From NCBI GenBank assembly GCA_029339505.1, contig JAQISU010000057.1, positions 5,042,001-5,106,000 of the forward strand: a stretch of 64,000 bases of DNA, in the 5' to 3' direction. Position 1 is the first letter of the stretch; every line of letters begins with the position of its first letter. Position numbers and translations under genes: made by a program. The notes under the pieces are model-generated. The model searched no databases. It was not told the DNA's origin and saw nothing but the letters and a program-made list of their open reading frames with translations. This stretch comes from Unio delphinus. Taxonomy: Eukaryota; Mollusca; Bivalvia; Unionida; Unionidae. Below are positions 57,301 to 60,300 of the stretch, piece after piece.

Positions 57301-60300
57301 TACTTACTTTGTGTTATTGTATTAATCTGTGTGTATTGTCTATTTAGTACTTACTTCATGTTATTGTATTAATCTGTGTGTATTGTCTTTTAAGTACTTA
57401 CTTTATGTTATTGTATTAATCTGTGTGTATTGTCTATTAAGTACTTATTACTTCATGTTATTGTATTAATCTGTGTGTATTGTCTACTAAGTACTTACTT
57501 TGTGTTATTGTATTAATCTGTGTGTATTGTCTACTAAGTACTTACTTGGTGTTATTGTATTAATCTGTGTGTATTGTCTATTTAGTATTTACTTCATGTT
57601 ATTGTATTAATCTGTGTATTGTCTACTAAGTACTTACTTTATGTTATTGTATTAATCTGTGTGTATTGTCCACTAAGTACTTATTTTGTGTTATTGTATT
57701 AATCTGTGTGTATTGTCTACTAAGTACTTACTTTATGTTATTGTATTAATCTGTGTGTATTGTCTACTAAGTACTTACTTTATGTTATTGTATTAATCTG
57801 TGTGTATTGTCTACTAAGTACTTACTTTGTGTTATTGTATTAATCAGTGTGTATTGTCTATTAAGTTCTTACTTTATGTTATTGTATTGATTTGTGTGTA
57901 TTGTCTACTAAGTACTTACTTTGTGTTATTGTATTAATCAGTGTGTATTGTCTACTAAGTACTTACTTTATCTTATTGTATTAATCTGTGTGTATTGTCT
58001 ACTAAGTACTTACTTTGTGTTATTGTATTAATCTGTGTGTATTGTCTACTAAGTACTTACTTTATCTTATTGTATTAATCTGTGTGTATTGTCTACTAAG
58101 TACTTACTTTATCTTATTGTATTAATCTGTGTGTATTGTCTACTAAGTACTTACTTTGTGTTATTGTATTAATCAGTGTGTATTGTCTATTAAGTTCTTA
58201 CTTTATCTTATTGTATTGATTTGTGTGTATTGTCTACTAAGTACTTATTTTGTGTTATTGTATTAATCAGTGTGTATTGTCTATTAAGTTCTTACTTTAT
58301 GTTATTGTATTGATTTGTGTGTATTGTCTACTAAGTACTTATTTTGTGTTATTGTATTAATCAGTGTGTATTGTCTATTAAGTTCTTACTTTATGTTATT
58401 GTATTGATTTGTGTGTATTGTCTACTAAGTACTTACTTTGTGTTATTGTATTAATCAGTGTGTATTGTCTATTAAGTTCTTACTTTATGTTATTGTATTG
58501 ATTTGTGTGTATTGTCTACTAAGTACTTATTTTGTGTTATTGTATTAATCTGTGTGTATTGTCTACTAAGTACTTACTTTATCTTATTGTATTAATCTGT
58601 GTGTATTGTCTACTAAGTACTTACTTTATGTTATTGTATTAATCTGTGTGTATTGTCTACTAAGTACTTACTTTATGTTATTGTATTAATCTGTGTGTAT
58701 TGTCTACTAAGTACTTACTTTGTGTTATTGTATTAATCTGTGTGTATTGTCTACTAAGTACTTACTTTGTGTTATTGTATTAATCTGTGTGTATTGTCTA
58801 CTAAGTACTGACTGTGTTATTGTATTAATCTGTGTGTATTGTCTATTAGTACTTACTTCATGTTATTGTATTAATCTGTGTGTATTGTCTATTAAGTACT
58901 TACTTTATGTTATTGTATTAATCTGTGTGTATTGTCTACTAAGTACTTACTTTGTGTTATTGTATTAATCTGTGTATATTGTCTATTAAGTACTTACTTC
59001 ATGTTATTGTATTAATCTGTTTGTATTGTCTATTTAGTACTTATTTTGTGTTATTGTATTAATCTGTGTGTATTGTCTACTAAGTACTTACTTTGTGTTA
59101 TTGTATTAATCTGTGTGTATTGTCTATTAAGTACTTACTTCATGTTATTGTATTAATCTGTGTGTATTGTCTATTAAGTACTTACTTCATGTTATTGTAT
59201 TAATCTGTGTATTGTCTATTTAGTACTTATTTTGTGTTATTGTATTAATCTGTGTGTATTGTCTACTAAGTACTTACTTTATGTTATTGTATTAATCTGT
59301 GTGTATTGTCTACTAAGTACTTATTTTGTGTTATTGTATTAATCTGTGTGTATTGTCTACTAAGTACTTACTTTATGTTATTGTATTAATCTGTGTGTAT
59401 TGTCTATTAAGTACTTACTTCATGTTATTGTATTAATCTGTGTGTATTGTCTATAAAGTACTTACTTTGTGTTATTGTATTAATCTGTGTGTATTGTCTA
59501 CTAAGTACTTGCTTTATGTTTTTGTATTAATCTGTGTGTATTGTCTACTAAGTACTTACTTTGTGTTATTGTATTAATCTGTGTTTATTGTCTACTAAGT
59601 ACTTATTTTGTGTTATTGTATTAATCTGTGTGTATTGTCTACTAAGTTCTTACTTTATGTTATTGTATTAATCTGTGTGTATTGTCTATTAAGTTCTTAC
59701 TTTGTGTTATTGTATTAATCTGTGTGTATTGTCTATTAAGTACTTACTTCATGTTATTGTATTAATCTGTGTGTATTGTCTATAAAGTACTTACTTTGTG
59801 TTATTGTATTAATCTGTGTGTATTGTCTACTAAGTACTTACTTTATGTTATTGTATTAAGCTGTGTGTATTGTCTACTAAGTACTTGCTTTATGTTATTG
59901 TATTAATCTGTGTGTATTGTCTATAAAGTTCTTACTTTGTGTTATTGTATTAATCTGTGTGTATTGTCTACTAAGTACTTACTTTATGTTATTGTATTAA
60001 TCTGTGTGTATTGTCTACTAAGTACTTACTTTGTGTTATTGTATTAATCTGTGTGTAGTGTCTACTAAGTACTTACTTTGTGTTATTGTATGAATCTGTG
60101 TGTATTGTCTATTAAGTACTTACTTTATGTTATTGTATTAATCTGTGTGTATTGTCTACTAAGTACTTACTTTATGTTATTGTATTAATCTGTGTGTATT
60201 GTCTATTAAGATCTTACTTTGTGTTATTGTATTAATCTGTGTGTATTGTCTATTTAGTACTTACTTCATGTTATTGTATTAATCTGTGTGGATTGTCTAC